DNA of 64,000 nucleotides from Carnobacterium_A antarcticum (GCF_042658365.1 NZ_JBHSQC010000015.1); one strand, 5' to 3'; numbered from the stretch's first letter, positions 26,678-34,603 are shown. Translations and numbers: made by a program. Notes: a model not told the origin generated them from the letters alone.

Positions 26678-27316
26678 ATGATGAAGATAGGAATTATTGG
26701 CGCTACAGGAAAATCCGGTTCGCGTATTACAGCAGAAGCATTGGATAGAGGATATTTAGTGGTGCCGCTTGTTCGAAATGCGAATAAATTGGAAGACCAA
26801 GACTGGACGATCGTCGAAAAAGATCTATACGATTTGAATTATGAAGACGTTAAGGGGTTAGACGTGGTAGTCGATGCTTTCAAGCCTCCTCAAGGACGCG
26901 AAGAACTTCACCAGACTAGTCTGGAACACTTAATAGCCATTCTGAAAGGACACTCCAAACCTCGTTTAATCGTTGTTGGAGGAGCAGGCAGCTTAATAGT
27001 CGATAGAGAAAACGGTACCCGGTTAATGGATACAACAGACTTTCCAGATGTTGCCAAACCAACTGCTTTTCATATGAGCAAAGCTTTAGAGACATTAGAA
27101 AAAACGACTGAGGTAAATTGGACCTATTTAAGCCCTTCTCAATTTTTTAATCCAAAAGGAGAACGGACTGGAGGCTACCAAGTTGGCACAGATTATCTAT
27201 TAACCAATCACTTGGGTCAAAGTGAAATCAGTTACGCTGATTATGCCATTGCTTTAATAGATGAAATCGAAAATCGAGCTTTTGTCGGCAAGCGTTTTAC
27301 GGTTTGCAGCAAATAA
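26678..27316 (+). CDS. NAD(P)-binding Rossmann-fold oxidoreductase-like protein (atypical SDR)
   Basis: The 212-residue protein starts at the ATG at 26678, after AAGGAGG; an in-frame ATG at 26648 lies before the RBS. The N-terminal GATGKSGSRI is the glycine-rich nucleotide loop of NmrA/SDR-a proteins. VVGGAGSL and FHMSKALETLE mark the central fold, without a clear YxxxK catalytic pair, so it may be a sensor or weak reductase. It is monocistronic. Confidence 0.85.
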   Translation: MMKIGIIGATGKSGSRITAEALDRGYLVVPLVRNANKLEDQDWTIVEKDLYDLNYEDVKGLDVVVDAFKPPQGREELHQTSLEHLIAILKGHSKPRLIVVGGAGSLIVDRENGTRLMDTTDFPDVAKPTAFHMSKALETLEKTTEVNWTYLSPSQFFNPKGERTGGYQVGTDYLLTNHLGQSEISYADYAIALIDEIENRAFVGKRFTVCSK

Positions 27317-27465
27317 AAAAATTGTTTCGTTATTTTTCCATCATAAGCTTTTTAGCGGCTTTTGGTGGAATTTTTGTTTCGCATTTTTCTGCCTAGTGCT
27401 TTACAATTAAGTTAAAAGAAGTTCTATCAGGAAAACAGGATTTTATATAGATAAGAGGGAAAGAG

Positions 27466-27948
27466 ATGAAACCAATTCAAGCGCACAATGAAGATGAAAC
27501 AAAAGCAATTGCTGCTGCCCTGGCAGCCTTCCTTGTTCCAGGCGATATTATCTTATTAGAAGGCGATCTGGGAGCTGGGAAAACAACTTTTACTAAGGGG
27601 TTAGCAACAGGACTAGGAATCAAAAGAGTCATTAAAAGTCCGACTTATACCATTATCCGTGAATATTTAGATGGCCGGTTGCCTCTGTATCACATGGACG
27701 TTTACCGGTTAGAAGAAACCGGCGGAACAGACCTAGGGTTGGAAGAATATTTTGAAGGCGATGGAGTCTCTATCGTAGAGTGGGCTACATTCATTCCAGA
27801 GGATATCCCTAGTGAATACTTGCAAATCAAATTACAGCCCTCTGGAGAAGATTTAACAGAGCGCACCATCACTTTCAAAGCAGTAGGCCAACATTACGAA
27901 GCATTGTTGAGCCGTTTGGATGAAAGTGAAAAGGAAAAAGGAGTTTAG
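27466..27948 (+). CDS. tsaE: tRNA threonylcarbamoyladenosine biosynthesis ATPase TsaE
   Basis: TsaE is the ATPase of the TsaBDE complex that makes t6A37 on tRNAs. The 160-residue protein has Walker A EGDLGAGKTT, the KSPTYTI switch-like segment, and HMDVYRLE, the usual family motifs. It is co-transcribed with a GNAT gene only 3 bp downstream, a common arrangement in which the acetyltransferase neighbours t6A genes. The RBS GAGGG precedes the ATG. Confidence 0.95.
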   Translation: MKPIQAHNEDETKAIAAALAAFLVPGDIILLEGDLGAGKTTFTKGLATGLGIKRVIKSPTYTIIREYLDGRLPLYHMDVYRLEETGGTDLGLEEYFEGDGVSIVEWATFIPEDIPSEYLQIKLQPSGEDLTERTITFKAVGQHYEALLSRLDESEKEKGV

Positions 27949-27951
27949 GAA

Positions 27952-28491
27952 ATGTCAGAAAAACAATCAGTAGCTATTTCAATTCGTCCAGCATCGCCTA
28001 ATGATGCTGCTGGCGTTTTGGCACACGTTAGCCAAACGTCAAAAGAAACAAGCTTTTTGACCATGGGAAGTGAAGGACCGAAGATAACGGTCGAAGAAGA
28101 AAAACACCATCTTAAAAAAATTGATGAATCAGATAACAACTTTTTGTTACTGGCTTTGGACGGAGAGAATATCGTTGGAATGGCATCTATCAACGGAGGT
28201 TCCAGCCCCAAAGTGAAACATATTGGAGAGCTGGGTGTTTCCATTGTAAAAGACTATTGGGGTATGGGATTAGGAACCTTACTGTTAGAAGACATCATTG
28301 AATGGGCAGCAGCATCCGGCGTTATCAAACGGTTGGAACTGACGGTTCAAGCACGTAATAAACGAGCGATCCATGTATACGAAAAATTGGGTTTCTTGCA
28401 AGAAGCAGTCATGCAACGCGGCGTAAAAGACGACGACGGCAGTTATTTGGATGTCTGCTTGATGAGTCTGTTGATTGGTGAAACAGAGTAA
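27952..28491 (+). CDS. GNAT family N-acetyltransferase
   Basis: The 179-residue protein begins with an IRPASPNDAAGVL opening and has the acetyl-CoA loop KDYWGMGLGTLLLEDI and the C-terminal NKRAIHVYEKLGF motif. It starts 3 bp after tsaE and ends before a strong terminator, so the two are one operon. RimI-like ribosomal acetylation is a possible role suggested by position only. Confidence 0.88.
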   Translation: MSEKQSVAISIRPASPNDAAGVLAHVSQTSKETSFLTMGSEGPKITVEEEKHHLKKIDESDNNFLLLALDGENIVGMASINGGSSPKVKHIGELGVSIVKDYWGMGLGTLLLEDIIEWAAASGVIKRLELTVQARNKRAIHVYEKLGFLQEAVMQRGVKDDDGSYLDVCLMSLLIGETE

Positions 28492-28493
28492 AC

Positions 28494-28533
28494 AAAAAAG
28501 AGGACAAAGAAATATTTCTTTGTCCTCTTTTTT
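28494..28533 (+). terminator. Terminator of the tsaE operon
   Basis: Perfect AAAGAGGACAAAGAAA stem with terminal Ts; also positioned to end the convergent exonuclease gene. Confidence 0.9.
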
Positions 28534-28551
28534 GTTAATGGTACTGCCAAG

Positions 28552-29085
28552 TCAAATATGTTTGACCATTTTTTTTAATGGATCCGTTCCAAAGCGATCT
28601 TCTAAATAAAGCAAGATATTCGCACTCGCATTGCTGTCATCCAAAGCGTGGTGATGATTCTTTAATTCGATACCTAGATGATCACAAACGGTATTCAATT
28701 TATGATTAGGAAGTTCAGTAATGAGTTTGCGGCTCGATTGAACGGTGCACAGTGTTTGGAAATGCGGTCGCTCAATTTCATAATAATCTAAACAACCGTG
28801 CAAAACGCCGCGATCAAAAGGCAGATTGTGAGCGACGATCAATTTGTTTTCTTTAAAACAGGGCTTGATGTCTTCCCAGACACGGGCAAAGTTCGGTGCA
28901 TCTGCCACGTCGCTTTCATGAATCCCGTGAATTTGAATATTGCGCCAAAAAAACTCGGTTTCTGGTTTGATCAAAGAATAATAGTGGTCGACAATTTGGC
29001 TGTTTCGTACAATGGTTAATGCTACAGAACAAGCACTGTGCCGTTGGTGATTGGCTGTTTCAAAATCCAGTGCAATAAAATTCAT
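28552..29085 (-). CDS. DnaQ-like 3'-5' exonuclease (DEDDh)
   Basis: The 177-residue stand-alone exonuclease domain has motif I ALDFETAN (Asp, Glu), motif II VAHNLPFDRGVL (Asp) and motif III HHALDDSNAS (His, Asp), so the catalytic set looks complete. Such single-domain proteins trim DNA or RNA ends, and it is not the PolC-embedded proofreading domain. It converges with the tsaE operon. Confidence 0.9.
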   Translation of the reverse strand: MNFIALDFETANHQRHSACSVALTIVRNSQIVDHYYSLIKPETEFFWRNIQIHGIHESDVADAPNFARVWEDIKPCFKENKLIVAHNLPFDRGVLHGCLDYYEIERPHFQTLCTVQSSRKLITELPNHKLNTVCDHLGIELKNHHHALDDSNASANILLYLEDRFGTDPLKKMVKHI

Positions 29086-29233
29086 TTTTTTCCTCCTCGA
29101 ACAGACATTCTGTTAATAGTATAGTCGCTTTTATCTTAAAAGGCTAATTTCCGGTTTGATTATAAGAAAAGTTTAAGAATTTCAGTGGCTTTTCTTTTGG
29201 AGCATGTTCTAAAAGAAAGAGATGGATATATAA

Positions 29234-29262
29234 AAAGAGATGAGACTTTTGTCTCATCCCTT
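29234..29262 (-). terminator. Terminator of the small membrane protein gene
   Basis: GATGAGAC/GTCTCATC stem with TTTTT on the reverse strand. Confidence 0.75.
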
Positions 29263-29284
29263 AAAGTGATTTTCCTGTGGATTT

Positions 29285-29605
29285 TTAAAATAATCCTTTC
29301 AGTAACTGATACAGTCCAATAAGATAGAATACTATAATGAAGTATTTTACTTCAATGAAGAAGAATGAATGCGTATTTTTAATAATGACTTTATTTCCAT
29401 TTTCATCAAATAAATGCTGTTCCTTTTTAGGCAATTTATTTCCAATAAACCAAGACAATGTCCCTGCGATAAAAAAGACTAGACCAAATAAATACGGGAA
29501 TTGATTCATCACATCATTATTTCCGGTTATAAATAGAGCAGGAAAATAAACCAGTGCAATACTTGCCATAACAATAGGGATTATAATAAAACCCAAACTT
29601 TCCAA
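29285..29605 (-). CDS. Small membrane protein, about 106 aa, unclear start
   Basis: The product has three hydrophobic segments (about 6-26, 37-54 and 84-103), separated by a soluble loop with KKEQHLFDENGNKV. I know such proteins only as hypothetical in lactic acid bacteria. The only in-frame start is a TTG at 29605, 17 nt after AAAGGAGG; an ATG at good distance from that RBS is in another frame and soon stops. Either the TTG is used poorly or a small frameshift separates the true start from the body. Confidence 0.6.
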   Translation of the reverse strand: MESLGFIIIPIVMASIALVYFPALFITGNNDVMNQFPYLFGLVFFIAGTLSWFIGNKLPKKEQHLFDENGNKVIIKNTHSFFFIEVKYFIIVFYLIGLYQLLKGLF

Positions 29606-29748
29606 ACGATCATATTATAGTTCCTCCTTTTTTCTTTTTTTATTATACAGAAAAAGGAACTAAAAAACGATGATTTTACGTTTTTTTAGAATTGCGGCAA
29701 TTGAAAAAACATGCCTATTTTATGTATCGGTGGGGTGGCTTTCAAACG

Positions 29749-29895
29749 TTATTCAGTCCTATCTGATTTTCTAAGGAGGCAATACCCTAAGATTAACAAA
29801 CTATACCCCACGAAGATGTTTTGAGTTATTAATGCAAAAATAGCTGAATTAAAGACAACTGCTGAAAGAAATTTAAAGAGAAGACATTTATTCAT
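29749..29895 (-). CDS. Small hydrophobic protein, 48 aa
   Basis: The ATG at 29893-29895 follows GGAGG by 7 nt, a better start than the upstream in-frame codon at 29961. The peptide MNKCLLFKFL... has one or two membrane segments and a charged tail (KSDRTE). I do not recognise it. It lies in a patch of small membrane proteins and hairpin DNA near a broken XRE regulator. Confidence 0.55.
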   Translation of the reverse strand: MNKCLLFKFLSAVVFNSAIFALITQNIFVGYSLLILGYCLLRKSDRTE

Positions 29896-29972
29896 TGGAC
29901 AACCTCCGTAGATAGTTCTTATCTTACTTCTAGCTCTATTGTCTAGGAAACGTTGAGACACTAAAAGAACGC

Positions 29973-30074
29973 AATGGTTTACATCTGAGCACCTAATGGT
30001 TGATAAGGTGCTTTTTTCATACTATCAGTCTCATGTAAACCATTTGGTTGCTAAAAGGTAACCAATGGTTGATA
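29973..30074. repeat. AATGGTT-rich nested inverted repeats
   Basis: AATGGTTTACAT (29973-29984) is the exact complement of ATGTAAACCATT (30033-30044). Inside it AGCACCT (29988-29994) pairs with AGGTGCT (30006-30012), followed by TTTTT. AATGGTTGATA occurs at 29995-30005 and again at 30064-30074. A further near-perfect stem joins 30041-30050 with 30061-30068. The cluster may be a terminator, an operator array, or the end of a small mobile repeat. Confidence 0.7.
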
Positions 30075-30116
30075 GTCCATGGTCAGTGCTTTCGGTATGA
30101 TGATATAGAAAGAAAG

Positions 30117-30227
30117 CTGCAAGGAGACGTGGCAAATCGATTACAAATCTCGAGGCGATCCATCTCTAAGTGGAAGAATGGAAATAGCTAGCCTAGTTTA
30201 GGCAATACCGTCGAATTTATAGAGTGA
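30117..30227 (+). pseudogene. Fragment of an XRE-family helix-turn-helix regulator
   Basis: The forward frame reads LQGDVANRLQISRRSISKWK then NGNS, an in-frame TAG at 30189-30191, then PSLGNTVEFIE and TGA. The first part is the recognition half of the XRE domain (usual form: SISKWENGNS), and the last part matches the helix that normally follows. No N-terminal half is found upstream. The next gene (30251) encodes a small membrane protein, a common partner of such regulators. Confidence 0.7.
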
Positions 30228-30250
30228 TTTAATAGAAAGAAGGGTGAAAA

Positions 30251-30484
30251 TTGTCTGCTGTAATAAAAAAAATATTGAAATCATCTGCTGATTCCTATTT
30301 GTCATTAGTACTGCTACTTACCATTACTAATCTTATTCTTACGTTAAGAGAGGATACGACAATCAAAGATAAATTCACTCGGGAATTTTTTTACAGTCTG
30401 GTTTGGATTATACCTATATTGATTGTAGCTGTGAGCATTAGAGTATTATTTACTCATTATATAAACAAAAAAAGAAGAATGTGA
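30251..30484 (+). CDS. Small membrane protein, 77 aa
   Basis: The TTG start has AAGGGTGA just upstream. Two hydrophobic segments (about 15-32 and 48-68) flank a charged loop (REDTTIKDKFTREF), and the tail is very basic (KKRRM). I do not recognise the family. It directly follows the broken XRE gene and may be the surviving half of a regulator-membrane protein pair. Confidence 0.65.
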   Translation: MSAVIKKILKSSADSYLSLVLLLTITNLILTLREDTTIKDKFTREFFYSLVWIIPILIVAVSIRVLFTHYINKKRRM

Positions 30485-30540
30485 AATCGAAGAGAACATC
30501 TAGTCAACCCGCTTTTCACCTCGGAAAAAAGCCTCCAATA

Positions 30541-30582
30541 AAAAAGCAGCGCCGACGTCCATTACGGGCGCCAGTGCTGCTT
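30541..30582 (-). terminator. Terminator of the lactate oxidase gene
   Basis: GC-rich stem GCAGC...GCTGC with TTTTTT on the reverse strand, just past the stop at 30598. Confidence 0.8.
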
Positions 30583-30597
30583 CACTTACTCAAAAAC

Positions 30598-31716
30598 TTA
30601 TTTTTTCATATCAAACAAACGAGCGTTTTTCACGTCTTCAATTGTTTGTGTTCCAGCTAGCTGCATAACTCGTCTTAAATCTGTTTCGAAGTAATCTAAA
30701 ACAGATTTAACGCCTTTCCATCCGCCTAAAGCTAATCCATATAATACTGGACGACCTACAGCAACGATGTCAGCACCGCTTGCTAGCGCTTTGAAGATGT
30801 GTTCTCCACGACGAATGCCACTGTCGAATACGATTGGAACACGACCAGCGACTGCTTTAGAAATTTCAGCTAATGTATCAAATGAACCCGGTGCTTCGTC
30901 TAATTGACGGCCTCCGTGGTTAGAAACCCAGACACCTGCTGCTCCAGCACCAATAGCTAAGACAGCATCTTCAGGAGTTTGGATCCCTTTAACAAAGACA
31001 GGCAATCCTGAATAATCAGAAATGAATTTAACATCTGCTGGACAGATTTTTTGTTTTGATTGAGCATAAATATTGTTCAGAGACATATTTTTACCTGATC
31101 CAGTCAAGTAACGCGATACGATCGGCATACCAAATGGGTAAACGAATTTATTCAGCATGTCTTTTTCACGGTTGCCGCTTAATGTTGCATCAGCTGTTAA
31201 GATGATTGCTGTAGCGCCATCAGCTTTTGCTTCGTCTAAAATGTTTTTATTCATTTCGTCATCTTTACTCATGTAGATTTGGAACCACCGTGGGCTGCCG
31301 TCTAAGCCTTTTTCGATTTCTTCAAATGTAGCTCCTGAGTAAGCACTGATGGACATGATCGTTCCGCCAAATTCAGCGATTCCTTTAGCTGTTCCGGCTT
31401 CTTTAGTTGCATGAGCTAACCCATGAGCTGCGATTGGGGCCATGATAAATGGTACTTTGATGTCATGGCCTAAAATAGAAGTTGAAGTATCAGGATTTTC
31501 GACATCCGCTAATACACGAGGCAAAATACCTTTGCGTTTCCAAGCTTCGTTGTTTTGTTTTAATGTGTATTCTTCACCAGAAGCACCTGAGATATAATCA
31601 AACCCGCCTTTAGGCACTACTTCGCGAGCTTGGTCTTCAAGTCGATAAGTGCTGATAACATCGATTTCTTGTTCTACTGTTGGTGCATCATATTTAATAA
31701 TTTGTTCATCTACCAT
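30598..31716 (-). CDS. lctO: FMN-dependent L-lactate oxidase (alpha-hydroxy-acid oxidase)
   Basis: The enzyme oxidises L-lactate with O2 to pyruvate and H2O2 in the cytosol. The 372-residue length is close to Aerococcus lactate oxidase. FMN-barrel features are FDYISGASGEEYT, PFIMAPIAAHGLAH, the active-site segment WVSNHGGRQLDEAP with its catalytic His, and the phosphate site SGIRRGEHIFKALASGADIVAVGRP (cited by core). It lies 55 bp after lrgB on the same strand with no clear terminator between them, so co-transcription with lrgAB is plausible. Confidence 0.92.
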   Translation of the reverse strand: MVDEQIIKYDAPTVEQEIDVISTYRLEDQAREVVPKGGFDYISGASGEEYTLKQNNEAWKRKGILPRVLADVENPDTSTSILGHDIKVPFIMAPIAAHGLAHATKEAGTAKGIAEFGGTIMSISAYSGATFEEIEKGLDGSPRWFQIYMSKDDEMNKNILDEAKADGATAIILTADATLSGNREKDMLNKFVYPFGMPIVSRYLTGSGKNMSLNNIYAQSKQKICPADVKFISDYSGLPVFVKGIQTPEDAVLAIGAGAAGVWVSNHGGRQLDEAPGSFDTLAEISKAVAGRVPIVFDSGIRRGEHIFKALASGADIVAVGRPVLYGLALGGWKGVKSVLDYFETDLRRVMQLAGTQTIEDVKNARLFDMKK

Positions 31717-31771
31717 AGTTTTTCAACCATCCTTTTATGTGTATTTTTTTAAATTTTAAACCCATTTTAAA

Positions 31772-32476
31772 TTAAAACAATAAATTGATAATCGGAACCG
31801 TTAATGGTGCTAAGATAACGACGACAATTCCCGTCACAACGATTGACAACCCAGACATCGCGCCTTGAACGTCACCCATTTCAATCGCTTTGGTGGTTCC
31901 CATTGCGTGAGAGGAACTTCCAAGAGCAACTCCCTGAGCTACTGGATCATCAATTTTGAATATTTTGAAAACTGTTTGTCCGACGACAGCACCAATCACT
32001 CCAGTAAATACAACCACCGCAACGGTTAAGGAAACAATACCGCCAAGGGATTCAGAAACGCCAACTGCAATCGCTGTAGTAATCGATTTCGGAATCAACG
32101 TTGCCACCATATTCCGGTCAAATTGGAACAACAATGCGAAAGCAAAAATCATTACCGTATGGAAAACCACTCCGGATACGATTCCAGTTAAGATTGCTGG
32201 ATAGTATTTTTTCAAATATACAAAATTCTTTTCCAGTTTAATGGCTAAAGCTACAGTAGCTGGAGTAACAAACAAACTAAAGAATTGTCCGCCAGTATTA
32301 TAGGTTTCCAGCGGTATATCGGTTACTAGAAGCAGAATGATAATGACAACAATCGCAAATACTAAAGGCGTAAACAGCGGATTCGGCCATTTGGCTTTTA
32401 ATTTTCCAGCCAGCAAATACAAACCTACTGTAACCACGATCCACAAAAATGGACTGGTTAAAATCTTATCAAACAT
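31772..32476 (-). CDS. lrgB: LrgB/CidB family membrane protein (PftB-like)
   Basis: The 234-residue protein has about seven to eight hydrophobic segments. I chose the ATG at 32476 because AAAGGAG precedes it and the resulting N-terminus (MFDKILTSPFLWI) fits the family. The region SITTAIAVGVSESLGGI and SSSHAMGTTKAIEMGDVQGAMSG are family hallmarks. Originally linked to murein hydrolase control, this family also mediates pyruvate transport in Bacillus (PftAB) and streptococci. It overlaps lrgA by 8 bp. Confidence 0.92.
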   Translation of the reverse strand: MFDKILTSPFLWIVVTVGLYLLAGKLKAKWPNPLFTPLVFAIVVIIILLLVTDIPLETYNTGGQFFSLFVTPATVALAIKLEKNFVYLKKYYPAILTGIVSGVVFHTVMIFAFALLFQFDRNMVATLIPKSITTAIAVGVSESLGGIVSLTVAVVVFTGVIGAVVGQTVFKIFKIDDPVAQGVALGSSSHAMGTTKAIEMGDVQGAMSGLSIVVTGIVVVILAPLTVPIINLLF

Positions 32477-32861
32477 GCAAGTTTTCTCCTTTCTCCGGTA
32501 CAGTGTTTTTCTCTGCACGGCGTTTTACGCCTTGTACCACTTTCCCAACAAATGCCATCATAAGCACGGTTGTTACTGCCATAATAATCAGCAGCTGCCA
32601 CCACGTGTTGGCTAAAACATCAAAGTTTGATATCAACCCTACACCTGCTGGGACGAAGAAAATGCCCATGTTATCTGTCAGCCATGTGCCGGCTTCATCT
32701 ACTTGCTCCATGCGGATCCATTTAAAATGCAACGCGAAGAACAGTAAAATCATTCCGATGACACTCCCTGGAATGGCTATAAATGAAGCCATTAAAGCGG
32801 AAATAACTTCCCCTAAAAAAGAGAATAAAAAAATCCAAAAAAGCTGTTTGATCAATTTCAA
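32469..32861 (-). CDS. lrgA: LrgA/CidA family membrane protein (PftA-like)
   Basis: The 130-residue partner of LrgB has four membrane segments and the family phrase IPGSVIGMILLF, followed by WLTDNMGIFFVPAGVGLI. Holin-like and pyruvate-facilitator roles are both described for this family. A catabolite-response-like site (32887-32900) lies just upstream, and a divergent LysR gene suggests its regulator. It is the first gene of the lrgA-lrgB-(lctO) run. Confidence 0.93.
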   Translation of the reverse strand: MKLIKQLFWIFLFSFLGEVISALMASFIAIPGSVIGMILLFFALHFKWIRMEQVDEAGTWLTDNMGIFFVPAGVGLISNFDVLANTWWQLLIIMAVTTVLMMAFVGKVVQGVKRRAEKNTVPEKGENLHV

Positions 32862-32886
32862 AATGCCACACCTTCCACTAATAATT

Positions 32887-32900
32887 TGTAAGCGCTTCAG
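32887..32900. promoter_or_regulatory. Candidate cre (CcpA) site upstream of lrgA
   Basis: TGTAAGCGCTTCAG matches 12 of 14 positions of TGWAARCGYTWNCW. CcpA control of lrgAB is known in streptococci; here it is inferred. Confidence 0.5.
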
Positions 32901-33037
32901 TACATATACTATATCATGTTTTGTTTTACTTAGAAAATATTGTTTTTTTATGGTATGATAAATTATATTTATGAAAAGGGATTTATTATAGATTTTATTT
33001 ATGTTACGAGCTTCACAAGCCTCGAAAGGAGAACACC

Positions 33038-33943
33038 ATGAATCTGCAAGATTTAGTTTATTTTAACCGTTTAGCTGAAACACTGAATTTTACTGCAACT
33101 GCTGAACATTTTTATGTCTCACAACCCTCTATTTCGATGACTTTAAAACGCTTGGAAAAAGAGCTGGATACGGTCTTGATTGATAGAAAACGAATTCACA
33201 AGAACTTGCGTTTAACGGAAACGGGAGAAATATTGCTTAAATACTCTACACATATCTTAAAGTCGGTAGAACAGGCTAAAGAAGAAATTCATGATTTAAA
33301 AAATCAAGTCGTTTACTTTGGTTTTTTGCCGACCATTGGCGGTCATTTCATGGCCCAGCTGATGCCGCATTTGAAGAAGTTTTCTGCCTCTATGAAGCTT
33401 ATTGAAGAAGAAAGCTCGGATGTCATGTTGGATTTGGTGCGCAAAGGACAAGTTCCGTTAGCCATTATTGGGAGCGATCGTCTTACTTTTGCCGAAGATA
33501 ACTTGTTACAGATCCCTTTAAAAAAAGAAGAAATGGCACTTTGGGCATCTCCTGACAACCCTTTAGCCAAAAAAGACAGCGTCACAGCAGCAGAAATTCA
33601 AGACGAATTGTTTATTTCGTTAGCGCAAGGCTATACCCACCAGCGTATTTTTAAACAATGGATGAAAGACAATCATATTGAACAGCCGCAAACTCTTTAT
33701 ACCAAAGAAATCCAAACGGCATTGTCCATTGCTTCTTCCACTCACATGCTTGCTTTTATGAGCGACATCTTAGTAGAAGACCGTCCACGTCTAGTCAGAA
33801 TTCCAATTGAAAATGCACCTCAGTTTTACATTAGCCTCATCGTGAATAAGAAACTCAGCAACACCACGTATTTCCAAACAGAGTTCAACGAGGTCCTGAT
33901 TGAACTTGCTGAATCTTACGGAAAAGAGCTTCATAAAAAATAA
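33038..33943 (+). CDS. LysR family transcriptional regulator (CidR-like position)
   Basis: The 301-residue regulator has an N-terminal winged HTH (LQDLVYFNRLAETLNFTATA, then SQPSISMTLKRLEKELD) and a periplasmic-binding-like effector domain (about 90-295). It is divergent from lrgAB-lctO with 176 bp between starts, the standard LysR arrangement, so it probably senses pyruvate, acetate or a related acid and controls that cluster. AAAGGAG precedes the ATG. A terminator follows at 34012. Confidence 0.92.
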   Translation: MNLQDLVYFNRLAETLNFTATAEHFYVSQPSISMTLKRLEKELDTVLIDRKRIHKNLRLTETGEILLKYSTHILKSVEQAKEEIHDLKNQVVYFGFLPTIGGHFMAQLMPHLKKFSASMKLIEEESSDVMLDLVRKGQVPLAIIGSDRLTFAEDNLLQIPLKKEEMALWASPDNPLAKKDSVTAAEIQDELFISLAQGYTHQRIFKQWMKDNHIEQPQTLYTKEIQTALSIASSTHMLAFMSDILVEDRPRLVRIPIENAPQFYISLIVNKKLSNTTYFQTEFNEVLIELAESYGKELHKK

Positions 33944-34011
33944 TGGAACGGAGTTTTTTTCAAAAAGAATACACTTGAAAGAGAGAATACAATAAAAAAG
34001 GACTGGGAACC

Positions 34012-34039
34012 GGCTAACAAAGGTTTTTAGCCTTTTTTT
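34012..34039 (+). terminator. Terminator of the LysR gene
   Basis: GGCTAA/TTAGCC stem with seven Ts. The A/T-rich stretch 34040-34160 shows nothing else. Confidence 0.75.
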
Positions 34040-34167
34040 AGCAATTGTTATGAGCTGTTATTCAGTTCCTTATGGTTTTTCTGGATTTATTATTATAACA
34101 GTTGGCGATAACGATACTCAAATTTACTGACTTTAATGTTTTAAAAAAAGGGTGAATTTGAATGGAG

Positions 34168-34300
34168 GATAAGGTACGCAAACCCGTTTTGAGGACGGTA
34201 AGGATGAGAAATTTTTATCGGTATGGCATGCAAATCAAGTGCAGCAGATGTGCTTTTTGGCTGAGGCCGAAAAGGCCCGATCGAATCGGATAAAACCGAT
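34168..34300 (+). repeat. Intergenic repeat with TAAGGTACGCAAACCC signature, copy 1
   Basis: The signature and its continuation (TTTTGAGGAC...GTAA) and a double hairpin (CTTTTTGGC/GCCGAAAAG and CCGAT/ATCGG, 34252-34290) recur on the reverse strand at 59512-59660. A 43-codon frame with a fair RBS runs 34162-34293. A second stop-free frame runs 34173-34343. Neither is conserved in the other copy, so I regard it as non-coding. Confidence 0.65.
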
Positions 34301-34472
34301 TGAGTGCCATATGAACGATGAATGGCAGTGGTATGATCCGTAAGAACACCATGATTTTTTAGAAAGCAGTTTTTAAAAGAAGGTAATGCTTAGTTATGCA
34401 ACACTTATGAAAAAAGAATAAAATCATATTTAGTGACCAATCAGTCAACAGCTAATTTAATTGATACAATAG

Positions 34473-34517
34473 ACCCCTAAAGGCAGGCATCCGTTTGTTT
34501 TTAGAGGTGCTTTTTTT
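34473..34517 (+). terminator. Hairpin with T-run upstream of the GH4 gene
   Basis: ACCCCTAAA pairs with TTTAGAGGT (one mismatch) across a 19-nt loop and is followed by seven Ts. It lies before the GH4 promoter and seals off the upstream repeat region. Confidence 0.65.
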
Positions 34518-34546
34518 GTACTGAAAAATTATTTTTAAATTAGTGC

Positions 34547-34577
34547 TTGACATGTAATGCATTACATAAAGTATAGT
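34547..34577 (+). promoter_or_regulatory. GH4 promoter with palindromic operator in a 19-bp spacer
   Basis: TTGACA (34547-34552) and TATAGT (34572-34577) are 19 bp apart. The 16-bp perfect palindrome ATGTAATGCATTACAT (34552-34567) fills the spacer. A repressor or a MerR-type twisting activator could act here. Confidence 0.65.
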
Positions 34578-34589
34578 CAATTTAGGAAA

Positions 34590-34603
34590 AGAAAGCGTTT
34601 TAT
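34590..34603. promoter_or_regulatory. Candidate cre (CcpA) site before the GH4 gene
   Basis: AGAAAGCGTTTTAT matches 12 of 14 cre positions and lies just after the -10, where CcpA would block transcription. Confidence 0.5.

Noticed and set aside
34162..34343. Two overlapping small reading frames (43 and 57 codons) in repeat copy 1
   Set aside because: Neither frame stays open in the second copy at 59512-59660; one has no start codon. The conservation is at the level of DNA or RNA structure.
34461..34470. Extended -10 (TGA-TACAAT) just before the hairpin at 34473
   Set aside because: Transcription would start inside the terminator arm, leaving no useful product; probably chance in A/T-rich DNA.
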